Positions 36,201 to 51,200 of a stretch of 64,000 nt of DNA are shown here, piece by piece. Numbering within the stretch: position 1 is the stretch's first letter; every line of letters begins with the position of its first letter. The stretch covers positions 12,524,052 through 12,588,051 of the forward strand of contig NC_088776.1 in the NCBI RefSeq assembly GCF_954871325.1, given 5' to 3'. The stretch is from Gordionus sp. m RMFG-2023. Lineage: Eukaryota > Nematomorpha > Gordioida > Chordodea > Parachordodidae. The position numbers and the translations under genes were made by a program. The notes beneath the pieces were generated by a model. That model worked only from the letters and a program-made list of their open reading frames with translations, was not told the DNA's origin and did not search any database.

Positions 36201-39200
36201 TATTTAAATAATTTTCTACTTCTGTGTATTCATCTAAAATTAAATTGACTACACTTTTAATATTGACGCTTGTTTTCATTTTCCTTGTGGCCAAAACAAA
36301 TCTTTTTAATTTAATATCCTTAATGATAATATGTCCTGTAATGGGTAAAAAACTTCGATTTTTATAGTCATCTGCCCAAATATGAGTGGTTACGGACAAG
36401 TAATTATTATTGATCATGCTTTTAGTCTTAATTTTTATTTCATGGTATAATTTTTGACCTATAGTATTCATGAGAGTTTTCCGGTTCAAAACTTTTATAT
36501 TTTGTTATCCATATATCCATATGTAACACCAAATTTATCTCTTGGCCTAGCTTGTAAAATCCTTCACTTTCTGTTGCATTTAAAGATTGAAGATCTTTAC
36601 AAATAAAATATAACAGACTTTTCTGTAAAATTTAAGCAATTTAGCATAAAGTCTGCGCGATAAAAAACACCTAAACATAAAAAGAAAATAGAACTAACGA
36701 AATAATACCGGATGTTGTTTATAAAATGCGGAAGATTTTTAGTTTGCATAAATTATTCTTTTTTTAAAAAAGAACTAAATTAAATAAGAAAATATGTAAT
36801 ATAATTATAAAATTGCAAATTTATATTTATAAAAAACAAATTTAAAATTGATTCACGGGAAATTTATGTTCACAGCTGGGTAAAATTTTGGGAATGCCCG
36901 TCACACCTTAAAATTTAAAATTTATTCCCGCGCTCACCTCTATTGTTGATGTTCGACATAACAATAATCAGCTATGTTGTAAGAACAAAAGCGGCATTTA
37001 ACAACTCAAATTTAATTCTGATGTATATTGCAAAAATGAATATTTCTTTCTTACTCAGGCCATGTGAAATGAGTCACCTTTTCTCATGGTCATAAATTAC
37101 CTTTTTTCATTCTCATTCCCTCCCTTCCACAGACATATATGATCTAAGATTACGATATCATTTTAAGCGCAATTTATCAGCAGACACAGCAATAATAAAA
37201 AGCTTCTGGAAACTTAGATATATATAATAATAGTAAAAAAAAATTCAACAAATTTATATCTAACAAATATATATTTATCTAAAGTAATTCCTAGAATCGC
37301 CAAGGGAGCACCCATTTCATAATTTGAAACTCATTCTTTTCCTTTTTTAAGTTGAATTTAGAAGTGGAAGTGCATTAGTATAATTTTTTTAAAAAAAACC
37401 TTATATATATAACCATATATTGCTATTTGTCCTTTAAATTTTAATTATCGACCCAGTATGTCCTTACCTGTAAATTTACCGAATATTTTAGAAATGTGGG
37501 CTGATAACACCAAATACATTGTATTTAATTTATCTTGCAGGGCCAGAAAAAGGCGGGGGTGGTTAAATTCTCTTTCGCGCTTTTATTTTTATCCGATAGA
37601 AGATGGGTCCTAAAAAATAGGCATATGCATTTAAATAGAAAATTTGGCATGACCTCAAGGGGGTTTATTTATCAGTAAATAACTTATTTTTTAATTAGAT
37701 TTTACAGACTGTGGAAGTACAGAAACTACATATGGCCTCAAATATATGATGAATCAACTTCAACCTTTAAAGTATATTAGATACACACGCTTTTCTATAT
37801 AACTAAAAATTAAAATAAAATGTATACCTACTTACAAATATAGTATAACAAAAATATTTTTTTAAACTCTTATTAATAAATAAAATAATTAGATTTTTGT
37901 ATATTATTAAATTTCGTAACTTCTTATACCTAAGATATCACCTCCAAATATTGAATTTACACTACCATCACCTATGTTGGGAACAAGTTTTCCAGAGATT
38001 TTTAATGCTCCATGGAATCTAATAGTTAGAAGCTCCTTTGAAGATCTTACTCTATCTCAAGATATATCGGTTATTTGATGTTTTGTATTTTAAATTTATA
38101 TATTATAGTTAGGGTTAAAAATACGATTGGATTTTTATTTCTCTAAGGTCGGTCTTAGCGAATTACATATCGTTCGTTTCTAAATTAAGGTTTAAGCCAG
38201 TGTTTATAGGAGGAATATACTATATTTTGATTATTTTTTATATTTAAAGACGGTTATGATTACAACTGCGAAAAGTCGGAAGAAACAAAAAGAACTATTT
38301 ATTGAAAGATTAAAACAATCTCAGAAAGATAATCTCAAGAAAAATAGAGAGAATTGCCAAATAACAGCCATCGCTTACTTGCAACAGGCCTCTTTCGATC
38401 AACTCATAAATAGAAGTGGTCTCGAACAAGATGATGGTCATTATTTTATATTTATAAAATTAAATATTGGTATATAAATAAAATTATAATGAGAGAAATA
38501 TTAAAGAACAAATAATGCTAATCGAAGGCTAAATTACTGCATCAACTAAAAAGACCATTATGATTTTTCAGTGTAATAGTGTTTTAAATGAGGATATGTT
38601 AGTATAATCCGCTATGTTTATAAAAATTTAGAAATATATAATTTCATTGAATAAATAATAAATATTGCATGTTTTAATATTTTAAACCATTCTAATTTTA
38701 ATGAACAATTAGATTTGTTTTGAATATCTTTAAATTAATTACATTTAACATAATTTTATAATGAAATAATTCATATTATATAACCATATCCCAATCATAA
38801 ATTATAATATAATAATAAAAAGGTGCTCATTTTATACAAGTTCCCAAAAAACATGAATGGATTATATTTTAAAATAGTTATTTGAATATTTTGTTTTAAA
38901 AAATAAAATTCCTTATATTCTAATGTGAGGGATCTTATTATACCCCTTATATTTTAAAAAAAATTTTAAGTTCCGCTTGACATATGTCCAAGGGATGAAT
39001 ATTCATCGGATTAAAGTTTACATTTTTTGGAAATAAAGAGACGCATGTAAAGTCCCAAATTAAGAATTTACCTAAAGACGTCCTTAAGCCATCATCTGAT
39101 GTTTTTTAAAAATACATTTAAAGATTATTTGCTATTAAAATATTACTCAAATGATTTTTAAAAAACTTTAATTATTTCTTAATTTGTTTCTGTCTATGGT

Positions 39201-42200
39201 CCCTAATGACTCGCTGAAAGTGCGAAAGGACGAATACTCATTATTTAACTATTCATTCATACAAAGAAGGAACGCTAATTAAAATTAACAGAAGCATGGT
39301 TTAGAATATTAAATCTAAGTGTGGAGATTACAAGTAAAATCAAGAAAAACGAATGAAACCTATGATCTGTGTCTACTTAAATTAAGAGAAGAAGATATCT
39401 GGAATAAGTATGATTTAGCCCGGAAACCTGTCTCAAAATTTATTTATTTAAGAAGAATTCATACACTAATTTGTTCATTTTATGACTTTCGTTTATTATT
39501 TCTTTATTTTCTCGTAGGCCAAATAACAGCCTTTAAAAAGAGAACAAAAGGGCATTGAATTGGACTTCCTAAATGGAAATCTAATATTTAACAATAAAAA
39601 TAGCTTTGAAAGAAAATACAGTAATTAAGAATATTCTCAAATGTATAATTATCCCAACTTACCTGATTGTGGTGTAGCTGGATTATGTTTCATTGATGTT
39701 AAAATCTCAAACTACTTTAAAAAAATTATTTAATAAAGAATGTTATTCTTTTTTCGCAACACAATATACAACTTTAGAAGGATAAAGCCCTATGCCATTC
39801 ATCAAAATTCAAGAAAATGGTTGTTAGAATAATAGATTAAATGTATTGAAAAAATCTTCATCAAGTCCGACCTTAATTAAATCGTGAATATATTGGGAAA
39901 TAAATATTCATCAAGCAAACGATGATGCAATTATATTATAAAACCTCCTTAAACTGTTAAATTTGTTAATTTATGTGATAATCAATTTGATTTTGTAATG
40001 TTATTTTTTATGAATATTATATTTAAAAAATAAATTCCCTGGATTATTTTATGCCTAAAATTATAGCGCCCTTTAATTCGGCTCAAAACCTGGTCAGGGC
40101 TTGGCCTGTCTCAGGCTATAAAAATTTATAAATCATATTTATTTTTTTAATAATAATTCTAAGAAATAAAATATAAAATTAAGTCTTCACCTATGTGATT
40201 AAAATTAATGATAATTAATATATAAAAAGATTTTGAACCGGGCTCAGGCCTGAAACAAAATAAAAATTTTAAGCTTAGGAGGGCTTTGCATTAAAAGTTA
40301 ATTAAAATGTTGGGCTGGGCTTAAATCAAAGAAAATCGAATTTGCAGGGCTATGTAATATAAATTAAAATTTAAGCAATACGGTGGATGTTTTACTCTTT
40401 TACGATATAGTAATTTTATTTTAAGAAATATAACTAATTTTATCATTGGATACCATATCATTAGAACTCCAAAATAAAGTAAACCGGGATTTTTACTTAT
40501 TATACTATAGTCACTATTTAAAATTTAGTAAATACCCTTTACTATAGTTGCTATTTAGAATTAAGTAAAAGTAGTTCTTTTTACTATTTACCAACCATCT
40601 TAAGTAAGATGGCAAGACCTTTGAAGTAAGATGGCAAATATACAATTTAACTCACAAAACACAAAATTTTAATTTTTAATGTAATAATGAACAGATATTA
40701 TTTAGAAATTATAAATATTTATTTGTTAAAAAATTCACATATGGACACAAATAAAATGGATCATTCTTAGCACAACTTGAATATGCATATTCAGGGAATT
40801 TGATGTACTTTATCCAGTCTTTGCTTTTTATATTAAGGTCTTAAGTTTTAACGCATTACATAATTCTAATTTTTAATTTTATTATCGTTTTTAGATTTTA
40901 ATAAATTTTTCCTATGCCATTTAATGTTCTTTTATTTGTTATTTAAACCCCTAACGTTAAGCCCCGGGAATAGTGAGTTAATGGCTATGGAAATATTTCT
41001 AGATAAGCTAAAAACTTTGGACCAAGTTTAATTTGTAAATTAGAGCAAAAAATACTTATAAGAAAAGTTGTTGAAAGTTAAAAATTGTTTTTAATCAGTA
41101 TTTTTTGAATAAGGAGCTCCCGGCACTAAATGAATATGAAACTAGATAGTATGTATAGAAATAATCCCTTGACCAAATTTAAAACAATTAGCCTTAAAGA
41201 TGAAAAAGTTATAACCTTTTATCCCCATCTTTCGGATAGCCCTGGTTTCCTCTAAAATATTTTTTTTTATTTTGAAAAATGGGGGGAAACTGGAGCACAG
41301 CGTGAACCGGATGAAAAAGCAAATGCCAATTACTTTTTAATCATTTGGAGTTAAATAATTTAAATTTGGTCGGAATGCATTTTTATATAAATTTTCTACC
41401 ATAGTTTACCTAGAATTGGGAGCTCTGCAATCAAAAGATATTTTTAAATAAACAGTTTTGTGCACAAATTTAGGACAAGTTTATAAACTATGGAAGAACA
41501 AACTCTCAGAGTTTTTTTTTATTATATTGCTAATGAAGCTATTCTATTAGTTTTAGCCTAACAAAATTTCTATTGACAAGATAAAGAATCACTGTTGATA
41601 TAACTCAGATATATTATTATAAAAAATTAAAGTAGTCGTTTTTTTAATTGAAATAGGGTGGTAGATTATTAGGTAAGAAGTAAATAGCTATCGGGCCATA
41701 AATAAAACTTACAAAAAATCAATTCCCTTAAAAAAAATCAAAGAGAAAGTAAATGAGGGATTCATTTTTTTTCTAGATTAATAGAGATTATTATATAGGT
41801 TTCTTCTATAAATATATTAATGAAGTGGTCATTGTAAAAAGGAGAGCCCTTTCCCTTTCATGAAAAAAATATGGTTGGCCCCCCATTTTCTTTGAAAAAT
41901 AGTTTTCTTAGATGAAGATCAATTTTAAAAAACTCTAATCTGACATAGATAATTGATCTATTTTCAAACTTTTGAGTGATTAGCCTATCAAGGTTTGAAT
42001 GCTATTTTTATTTATACTATTTAAATCGTTTTTTACTCAAATGTTTATATTAATTAGAAAATGAAGATAAATTTGATATGGTAACGACGGTTAATTGCAA
42101 AATTTCTAACACGATATTTCCATCTTCCTTGAGTAGTATTTTTATCAAGCTGTTAACTTTTCTTCACGATGAAGACTTGCATTTTAATGTGGCCTCCATA

Positions 42201-45200
42201 AAAAGTTTTTTTAATTAAATATTTTATCAAATTTTAAACATTACATTTCCTAAGTTATCCGATATATATATACTACTACATCAAATTTTTACTGTAATCA
42301 TATATATATATATACTATATCTCGTTAATATGAATCCATATCAGTTAAATATAAACTATTACACGTATAATTTTTTAGAGCATTCGAAGTAGGATAGCTG
42401 AATCATTATTTGTCAATTGGAGAGTAAAATTTTTATTTATTAATTAAACATCAATTTTAAAAGAATGACCACGATAATTATTAATGTTAAAATACAAAAT
42501 AACTCATAATTAATAAAATCAACCCGAATAAAAAATCAAATGAATTATAAAACAAAAAAGAAAACAATAAGTAAAAAAAATAACACTGTTGATGTTAAAT
42601 GTTGGGTAGAAGAATAAAAGGGAAGGATAAAGGAAATTCTCAAATTAGTAGTGTTGTTAAACTGCCTGATTTAACTAATTTAATATTAAGAATTTCGCCA
42701 AAATAATATTACGCAAGCCTTGAGATTAATTTTTCTGCCATTATGAGCAAAATCGCCATAATATTCCCTGGCTAAACTATTGGGTTAGTCATTTTTAAAA
42801 ATCGAACCATTTAACAACACTACAAATGCGCATCCCTATGAAAAATCTATTTTTAAGCACTCCCCTAATATAATATAATCTGAGCACGCTTAAAAAAATA
42901 TTTTTACATTTATATACCATTGTTATTTTCTGATATTCATCCAAACATGCCAAAATACATTTCGGATGAAATTAAAATTTCAAAAACGCGCTCATAAAAT
43001 GATTTAAGGTAAACAAAATAACACATTGACAAAAAACCATCTTGATAAGTTTTAAATAATTAATTTAACATTAAATTAATTGATTGCACAATGTTTTAAT
43101 CAAAAATATTTTTCACTTTTTTTAAAATTATACACAGAGATCTCATTTAATAGATGAACCGTTTACGCTATATTATAGTTTGGATACATTAAAAGATTGG
43201 GGCTTAGAAACAACTAATAAAAAAGATATATTAAACTGTACAAATATTCAACACAAAAAAAAAATGTAAAATCTATGAAAATATTTTTCTTAACAAAACT
43301 AAATAATTTCTAAAAAACTGCACAACTAATCAAAAAAATACAGCGTATATAATTTTATTTTAATTTCAAAATAATTATATTTTACAATTAAAATCAAGGG
43401 GTGTGTACGTTGTTATGACCTACCCTTGAATGGAGTATAAATACAAACACAAATTTATTCAAAAGAATATATTTAAAAAATAGACATTCATTGTTTTGCC
43501 AACTATTTAGTATATTGGATCCCCCAAACGTTTTAGTCTCTATCATCTAATAAAAAATTTTGATTTATGTTTTTGCTTTCATCCTTGGACCATCTGGGAA
43601 AACGTTGTAAATAAAGAAGTTCCAGAACAATATATATATTCATTGAGGACATGTCCATAGATTGACGTGGATTAAGTGCCATAAAACACTAAATGAGTTT
43701 TTTGGGGGTCTAATTATGACATTACTTTTTAAAATATAAAATTAATATTGGGAAAATCTGCTTGGAATTGGAAAAATAAAAAATTATAGCTTGATTATTT
43801 ATAAGATAAAATTATAGGCACATAATTTTTACTATAATCTTTTATTTAGTTTAAACTATTTCCTTGTTTAAATAATATATATCTATTATATAAACTTGCT
43901 AAAGTTAAAAAACTCTGTACTTTTATATTGTGGAATTGCATGTGCGAAGACCCTCTATATTTTATGCGATCTATATTTGAAAGATTGACGAAAAAGGAAA
44001 TGGTATTAAAAAAATTATTCCGCATACAATTTATAATATTTTAGCCATTTCTAATAAATTGGGTACAAACTTTGTTGAATCAATTTTCCCAGCTTCCTCC
44101 ATACTTTGCCTACATCATATTCAATTATATGGTATGAATTTACTTTAAATCAGAAAATGATAATACATTTATTGTTATATTTATATATAGTTAGGATATT
44201 GTATGTACTGCATCAGATTTTCAAAACAGCCAGAAGCTCAGATTCTAAGCTGTTCTATATTATGGCAGTTATGCCCATTTGTGAATGGAATTTCAATTAA
44301 GGATCTTAGCCAAACATTAAGAAGAGAACAATGCGACGTTTATAAATTATAATGATATTTTTTCTTTTAAAGTCTTGACATACTTAATTATATATATAGT
44401 AAATTAGAGACCTCTAGGCCTGGCCCGAAACAGGTAAAAATAGTATGATTAAAAAAATCCGATCCAGTTTAATTAAAAATCTGGGGCAGGACGGACATTA
44501 AAAAAAATGAATTCAAAATTTTTCAATTAATCAGTTGGAAAATGTTTGAAAATAATCAATTTATTTCTCTTTGAAACGATTCGAAAAAATTAAGTCATAA
44601 TTATTCAAAATAACGAAATTAATTTTCGGCCGGTTAAAAATGAACGAATTTGGGTGGACCTAAAATTTTGTTGACTTTTGCAGGTCACTGATATATATTG
44701 TCCAAAATAGGAATTCATCTTTAAAATAAAATTAAAAGCCTCTAAATTTTTATGACTTTATTACTATTGACTTATTTTTCCATACAAAATATATCATATT
44801 TATAATTGTTAGATGGCTTTGTCTATTTTAGCCTTCAATCCGCCTACCAAAAAAATTATAGTTCATGCCCCTGATTTAACGAGCATTCCTACACAATTAT
44901 CAGTAACGGAGGTATAGTTTTAAAAAAAATTTTTGAGTAATACTAGCATAATCCATCAAAACTATATAAATGTTCTATCGATTTCTCAAAATATATAAGA
45001 ATATTTTCAATTAAATAATATTTTCAATATAATTATACTATAAATATATTTAATATCGAATGGACACTGAAATTCACTAAAATTAAAATTTAAATGCCAT
45101 TTTACTAAGTGAAAATATATTCTCAGCTCAATGAGTGATCTAAAAAGTCATTATCTTGAAGGGGGTTTGAATGTGAAATTTTGATATAACTATAAAGAAA

Positions 45201-48200
45201 ATAATATTTATTTGTATAAATACTTGTATTAGCGACTAAGGGGTTCCTCATGCATGTGACTCATCGAGATAGTGAATAATTCCAGAAAATCGTAGTGAAT
45301 ATTGTGCACGAAAAATTGCGAATAGCAAAAGGAAAGTCGATAAATAGCTGAGGGCCATGAAATTCACTATTTTAGGTGATTTTGAAATCTATCACAATCC
45401 CGATGAGTCACGCTTATGAGGCACATCTTCAATTAGCGAATTAATTTTAAAAAAAACAGCTTTAATGTTGTTAAAAAGCAAGCTCGTGCAAAACGGACTT
45501 ATTTTAGAGAATTTTTATGTTAAAATTTAGACAGGTATGACTCGAATTCTAGTCAAGTCGAGGTTAATGTTTATGATTAAATCCTCAAATGAATCGAGCC
45601 GTTTATCACAAGCACGACCTGGCTTCTTAACAATGCTAAAATTAGATTCTTTATTTATAATTCATATTTTATTTTTGAACAAAGTTAACAAAATTTAAAG
45701 ATGTTTTGCAGGAAAGCTTGGAATTCTTTAACATACAAAAGGTCGAGTACCTTAACTACCAATTGATCAATACTAAAACCAGTATATATATATTACAATA
45801 TGTTTTAAAAATATTCAATAATTATATAATTTAAATTTTAGTCACTAGTGTTGTTAAACGGATCTATTTGAATCGATTCCATAAAACGGCTAATTCACTT
45901 TATAAGATTGAAATACCCATGCCTCAAAATTTCACTAATAGATGTGCAAACCTTTCAGCCATCTATGAGCAAAATTTTCAAGTTCGCGTAATATTTTTCT
46001 GGATAAAGTATTGAGTTACCCATTTTAATAAATCGGATTAAATTATCGATTACCTTGTGATCAATTTCATTCAAAATTTAACTTTTACATCTTTCCCCAC
46101 ATATCCTCTACATCTATCTGAAATCATAATATCTCTATATTTTGGGAAAGATCTCCCCATCTTCTTTTCTTTTTCGATATATTATTGCACCAACTATCAA
46201 CTCTTACTACATAATCTTTTCCCCATTTTTTTGCCTCAATTTAATGTAATATGAGGTCATAAAAAAATTACCATCAAATTCCAGAATTTATCGTATTAGA
46301 ATAATATTCATCATAAAAACATACCTTTATTTTAATTAATATTACAGAAAGGATGCACAATCCGAACTCATTTGTTAGAGATTATTATATTTTCAAAAAA
46401 TCGATTTATCCGCAGTTGAGCTTGCTCAGGATTGATCCCTCTAGCGCTGATATAATTATCGAAAAAGAAGTTATTATTTAAAATAAACAATTAATATTTT
46501 TTTATTCACATTTTTATTGTTATTCATGTTTACGAAAATAAATTAATATGCGGAAGACGCGTCTAAATGAAAAATAAAATTTCTATCTAATATCAATCAA
46601 AGTGAATTTAATTATAATAAATAGCAAAACTTTAATATCATCTATTTTTAATAAATTTTAAGTCTAATGTAAATAGCACAGATAATGATTAACATAATAG
46701 ATGACGTTTTTTATCAAAAACATTAAAATAACAAATATAAGGTACTGCCTGATCCTATTTGGATTTACAATTACATTTATTTGATATAAATTTTATAGCC
46801 AAATATTCTAAGGGGTGGGAGGGGGGCAGAATTCATTTGCCTTCAATAAAAGGGAGGGGAAGATATAAATGTTGGGGGGCGGGGGTTGAATCTAGAACAG
46901 AGTATAGTAAAAAAAATAAAAATGAAAACTATTTAGCGCAGTTAGAATTTATACAAGTTCGTGGATAATTTTTAGATTACGGTTAGTATATTGATTATCC
47001 CTAGCCTAAATTCTATGCTGGAAAGGGTTTAATTAAGATTTTGTTGGTAGGAACAAATGATGACGCATTATAAGATCTTTTTTACTAATATCATATGGTT
47101 ATTATATTATAATTGGTGAACGAATATCACGGCCTTCGGGATTTTTCCTAAGGTAGAGGTAGATTTTGGAGGGAGGTTTGCCTCCAAATAATTTTCTGTA
47201 GTGATTGGCGTAACAATAATAAACTCACATTAAAGTTGTTTTTATACAGGCATAAACGTAAATTATATGAATTTTACTACTATTCTACATACAAAGTTAT
47301 CAAGGGTAGTGTGATTTTAATTAAAATATAAATGATATTTATGCGTTAATTTTATTTCAAAAATATTATATTTTTATACAACTTTTTTACTATTTTTATT
47401 TAGGAATTGTTAACCATTGTCAATGAAATTAACAGAATTCAGTTAGTGATGATATTCTTAAATTATTCAAGGAAGGATAGTGTAATTATTTTTAAAATAA
47501 TTTTTCGAATAAATGCCCTAATTTATATTACATACTATATTTTTTTAGTTACAAAATACGACCTACTACTTGTGTGAAGAACTCAAAAAAAATCCTATAT
47601 TTCTGAGAAAGGCATTGAATTCCAATTGCACACTATACGGAAATGGACTTTTAGGAAAAGTTACATTTCTATTTATTATTTGGTTCCCGTTCTAAATCCT
47701 AAAAAAATCGCTAAAACAAATTTTTAAATTGGGTATTTACTTATATCTATTAGAAAATTTATAGTAAATTTGAAATAATATTAATGGATTCTATGGAAGA
47801 AACACTTGTATTTAAATTGAGTTTTTTAAAAAATGGCTTAAAATAGGGGAAATATTATTAATATTACCAAAAGTTTTTCCCAATTATGAGAACATTGATA
47901 ATATTTCATTCATTTAGCGATTTTTATAAAAACTCAATTTAAATGCAAAAGCTTACTTTCCTGGCATCTTTTAATAATATTTTCAATATTATTTAAAAAA
48001 AATTTCTAGGAGATATAAGCGAGATTCCCAATTTTTAGCGGTTTTTGTTTTCATGCAATTATAATAATCCCCTTCCCTCTTTCTTTTACTGAATTCTTAT
48101 TAAAATGATATATAATCAATTTAGATTTATCATGAAATTTTATATTCACTAATATTTAGGAAAATATGTCGTTCGATATTCTTCAATCTTACAGCTGGAT

Positions 48201-51200
48201 AAAAGTAATATGAGAATTTTGTGAATTTTTTTACAAAATGTTTTATAAGAAATTTTTATTATATTAAAATAGAGTAAGCTTAAGAATTGAGGTTTTAAAG
48301 GAAATATGTCAAGTTATGTGAATTAGAAAATAAACATTTACTCTAGTTGTTTTTTAGAATTGTTATCACCTAGGATTAGCGTTTATTAATTATGTTAGAG
48401 TTTTTATTTCTAACACTGGCATTTTTTTATAATTTTTAGAAATGAAAAACTACATATTTCTATATTTTATTTTGCTTTTATTTATATACTTTTGTAATCC
48501 CTGCTCACTTGCGCAGTTTAATTTTACATGATTACATTTAAAAAAGCAATAAACTTAATAAATGAAATCAATTGTCATTTAGTTTTTACTTTCAAATGTT
48601 TTGTGAAATACATGAATTATTATTTTTTTTAAAAAAAAATGAAGCTAATAGATTCGATATTCTATTCAGGAAACACATTATTATCGACACTGGAAGAGTT
48701 TCAAACTTTTATTCCAGCTCTCATGGGCATCATATTGCTTTATAACGAAAATTTCGCCATAATGCGCTGTGGTTTAGCATCACTTATAAATTTCCCCCTC
48801 TCATATAAACATGTATTTGGAAACTACGGGTCATTATTATAAAGAGAATTATAAATGAAAACAGAAAATATTGTTAAAAAATTTGTAAAATTATATGATG
48901 TCATATTTATAGGTTATATATTGCCATTGAAAATATGTATTTCCAATTTTTTTTTAAATAACTTGATAATTGTAAGTATTCTAATAGAAATAATTATTGT
49001 CACAATTAAGAATATGTGTAATTATAACTTCAATAAGGATTTAAGATTGTATTTAAAGTTTATTTCATTAATATATTGACTGGTTATTTTATGTATTACT
49101 TCCTTACAAAAAAAATTATTATCCTAGATATATATTGCTTGTTCCGATGTTGTTACGAATCTATGCTTATGGGATCAAAAACTTACACACTAAGAATACC
49201 GTAGAAAATCTTTTCAAAGTTTATTACACCATGCATAGGAAGCCTTTTGTTTTACAAGTGCGATATAAATAATTTCTGAATAAACTTCATTTTAAATATA
49301 GTATACAATAAACTTCCCGAATTTTAAGTGTAAGAATAAGCTATATATAGGTGTTTAAAGCTGTTATCTAATCATTTACATTTAAACAATCTTCTTATTT
49401 TTAACTATTGTATTATAATCAGGGACATGGAACGGAACTTTGGGTAAACTTATGGAACGGAACCGGAACGTGTATTCGGGAAAGGTCAAAGAACGTTCCT
49501 GAAAATTATATAAACTTCTTATTTATTTCTATAATTTAAATAAATAAACATCTTTAATCCATCTAACAGGTGCCTGCATATATTAAGTTCTTTTTATTTT
49601 CTTTTATAATTTTTTTTATCCAGGAAAGTGTTGAACGCTGTTTTTCGACATTCAAATTTATACTAACACAACAAAAAACTAATATATATGATAATCGCTT
49701 AGAAAATATATTATTGCTTAGATGTAATAATTGATAGATTAATTAAAATGTATAGATTTAAAAAATATATTTAAATATTTTTCCATGAACGTTCTGGAAT
49801 GTTCCAAAATCTGGAACGGAACAATTTTTTTGAACGGAGCGGGAACGCCTATTCTGGGTCCCTGATTATAATTTAATATTCATAAATATCTTCTAAAGGT
49901 GTTAGCCTGTATCAGTCAAATAATGGAAGAAAACGAAATGAATGACAAGAGCTATTATGTTGATCCGATGATTATGTATGATTTAATCTTTTCAATGGAA
50001 AAGAATTTCAACATTGACTTAAGCTCTATATTAGAATTATTGCAAAATGGACAATCCTCAATAGAATGTTTGGTGAGTTGTTTATATGTATAATATTTTT
50101 TTTTGATAAAGTCTATTAGATCTTATTGTAAAGAATAACGTTTAATTTTCAAATTTAATAAAAAATATTTAACTCTTCTTTAAGTTTTGTAATAAGTGCA
50201 TAGATATATTAAAATAATAATGATTAAAATATAACCAACATAAATTTTTAAAAAACCTGCAGAATTTATAAAATATAAGTATAAATGATCTAAATTCTAA
50301 TGTGTAGGCGATACAAAATAAATTGTTATTATATATTATAGGACATATGCTACACCAATGATTCGGATGGGTTAAACTTCATAGAAATCATATCTATGTG
50401 CATAACTGTAATTAGCTATAATTCGGAATCCGGAAGAAGTTTGCAAATGCTTGTAAGATATAATTATGTTTTTTAAAAATATTTCTTATGTGTATTTTTA
50501 TAAGATAATTTTAAGAGATGTCATACCGTATTATCACAAATATCTGGTCAATAAATCAAAGCAAAACAGCAATGATAAAAAAATAATCGCCGAGGAATTA
50601 TCAGCTTATAAAACCATTTACACTGATATTCAAACACTCCTGAGGAACGTTGAAAGTTTTAGCCGGTAATTTCTGCAAATTTATTCAGAATTTAAATTGA
50701 AAATTAATTTTTTTTTTTAAAAAAACAAGGCCATTTGTGGGACACATGCCAAGGGAGAATGATCGAAAATTATTTCACAATAGAAACATTTTTGGTCACT
50801 TTAGAGACAAAGAAAAGTTTTCTGAGAACTGGAAAAAGTTAAATATACTTATAATTATGTTATACATGAAAGATAATAGAGGAATTATGTATTATGTTTT
50901 ATAGAAATAAGAACATGAGTATAAATACTTGGCTGTCTGAATTTTATTTAGATATGGCAATATGCATATTACATTGAATTGGCGTTATCCTGTTAGAACA
51001 ATTAAATTTAAATGTTTTTTCGCTGGGCTGTGAACTCAAGTTAGGGTGCAGACATTTAAAATTGTTTGTTTGGACATTCTAAGAAGACCAAATAAGAACC
51101 TATTTATGGACATCCAATCGAACCGGGGATAATATGGACCCAGAGCGAGTTGAGACCCCCCTTTAAAAAATAGGTTATAAGTTCATGTTATCAAAGTTTC

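Larger units (their letters stand above)
35040..37707 (+). other. Intron with SINE-like copy and decayed hAT
   Basis: Holds the SINE-like repeat at 35200 and the - strand hAT remnant at 35770-36640. The remainder shows nothing I can support. Confidence 0.65.
38437..42057 (+). other. 3.6-kb intron, repeat-bearing
   Basis: Contains the SINE-like copy at 39035, the doubtful exon at 39320, and a diverged GGCCC-type repeat at about 40070-40370 (AACCTGGTCAGGGCTTGGCC ... GGGCTGGGCTT). The rest is unassigned. A 14-bp unit AAGTAAGATGGCAA occurs twice near 40600. Confidence 0.55.

Noticed and set aside
43138-43266. Open stretch SHLIDEPFTLYYSLDTLKDW, at first matched to UNC80 LIEDPSTVLRHFLEKL
   Set aside because: The exon at 43905-44002 (LWNCMCEDPLYFMRSIFERL) matches that block far better and fits the phase of its neighbours; this stretch does not.
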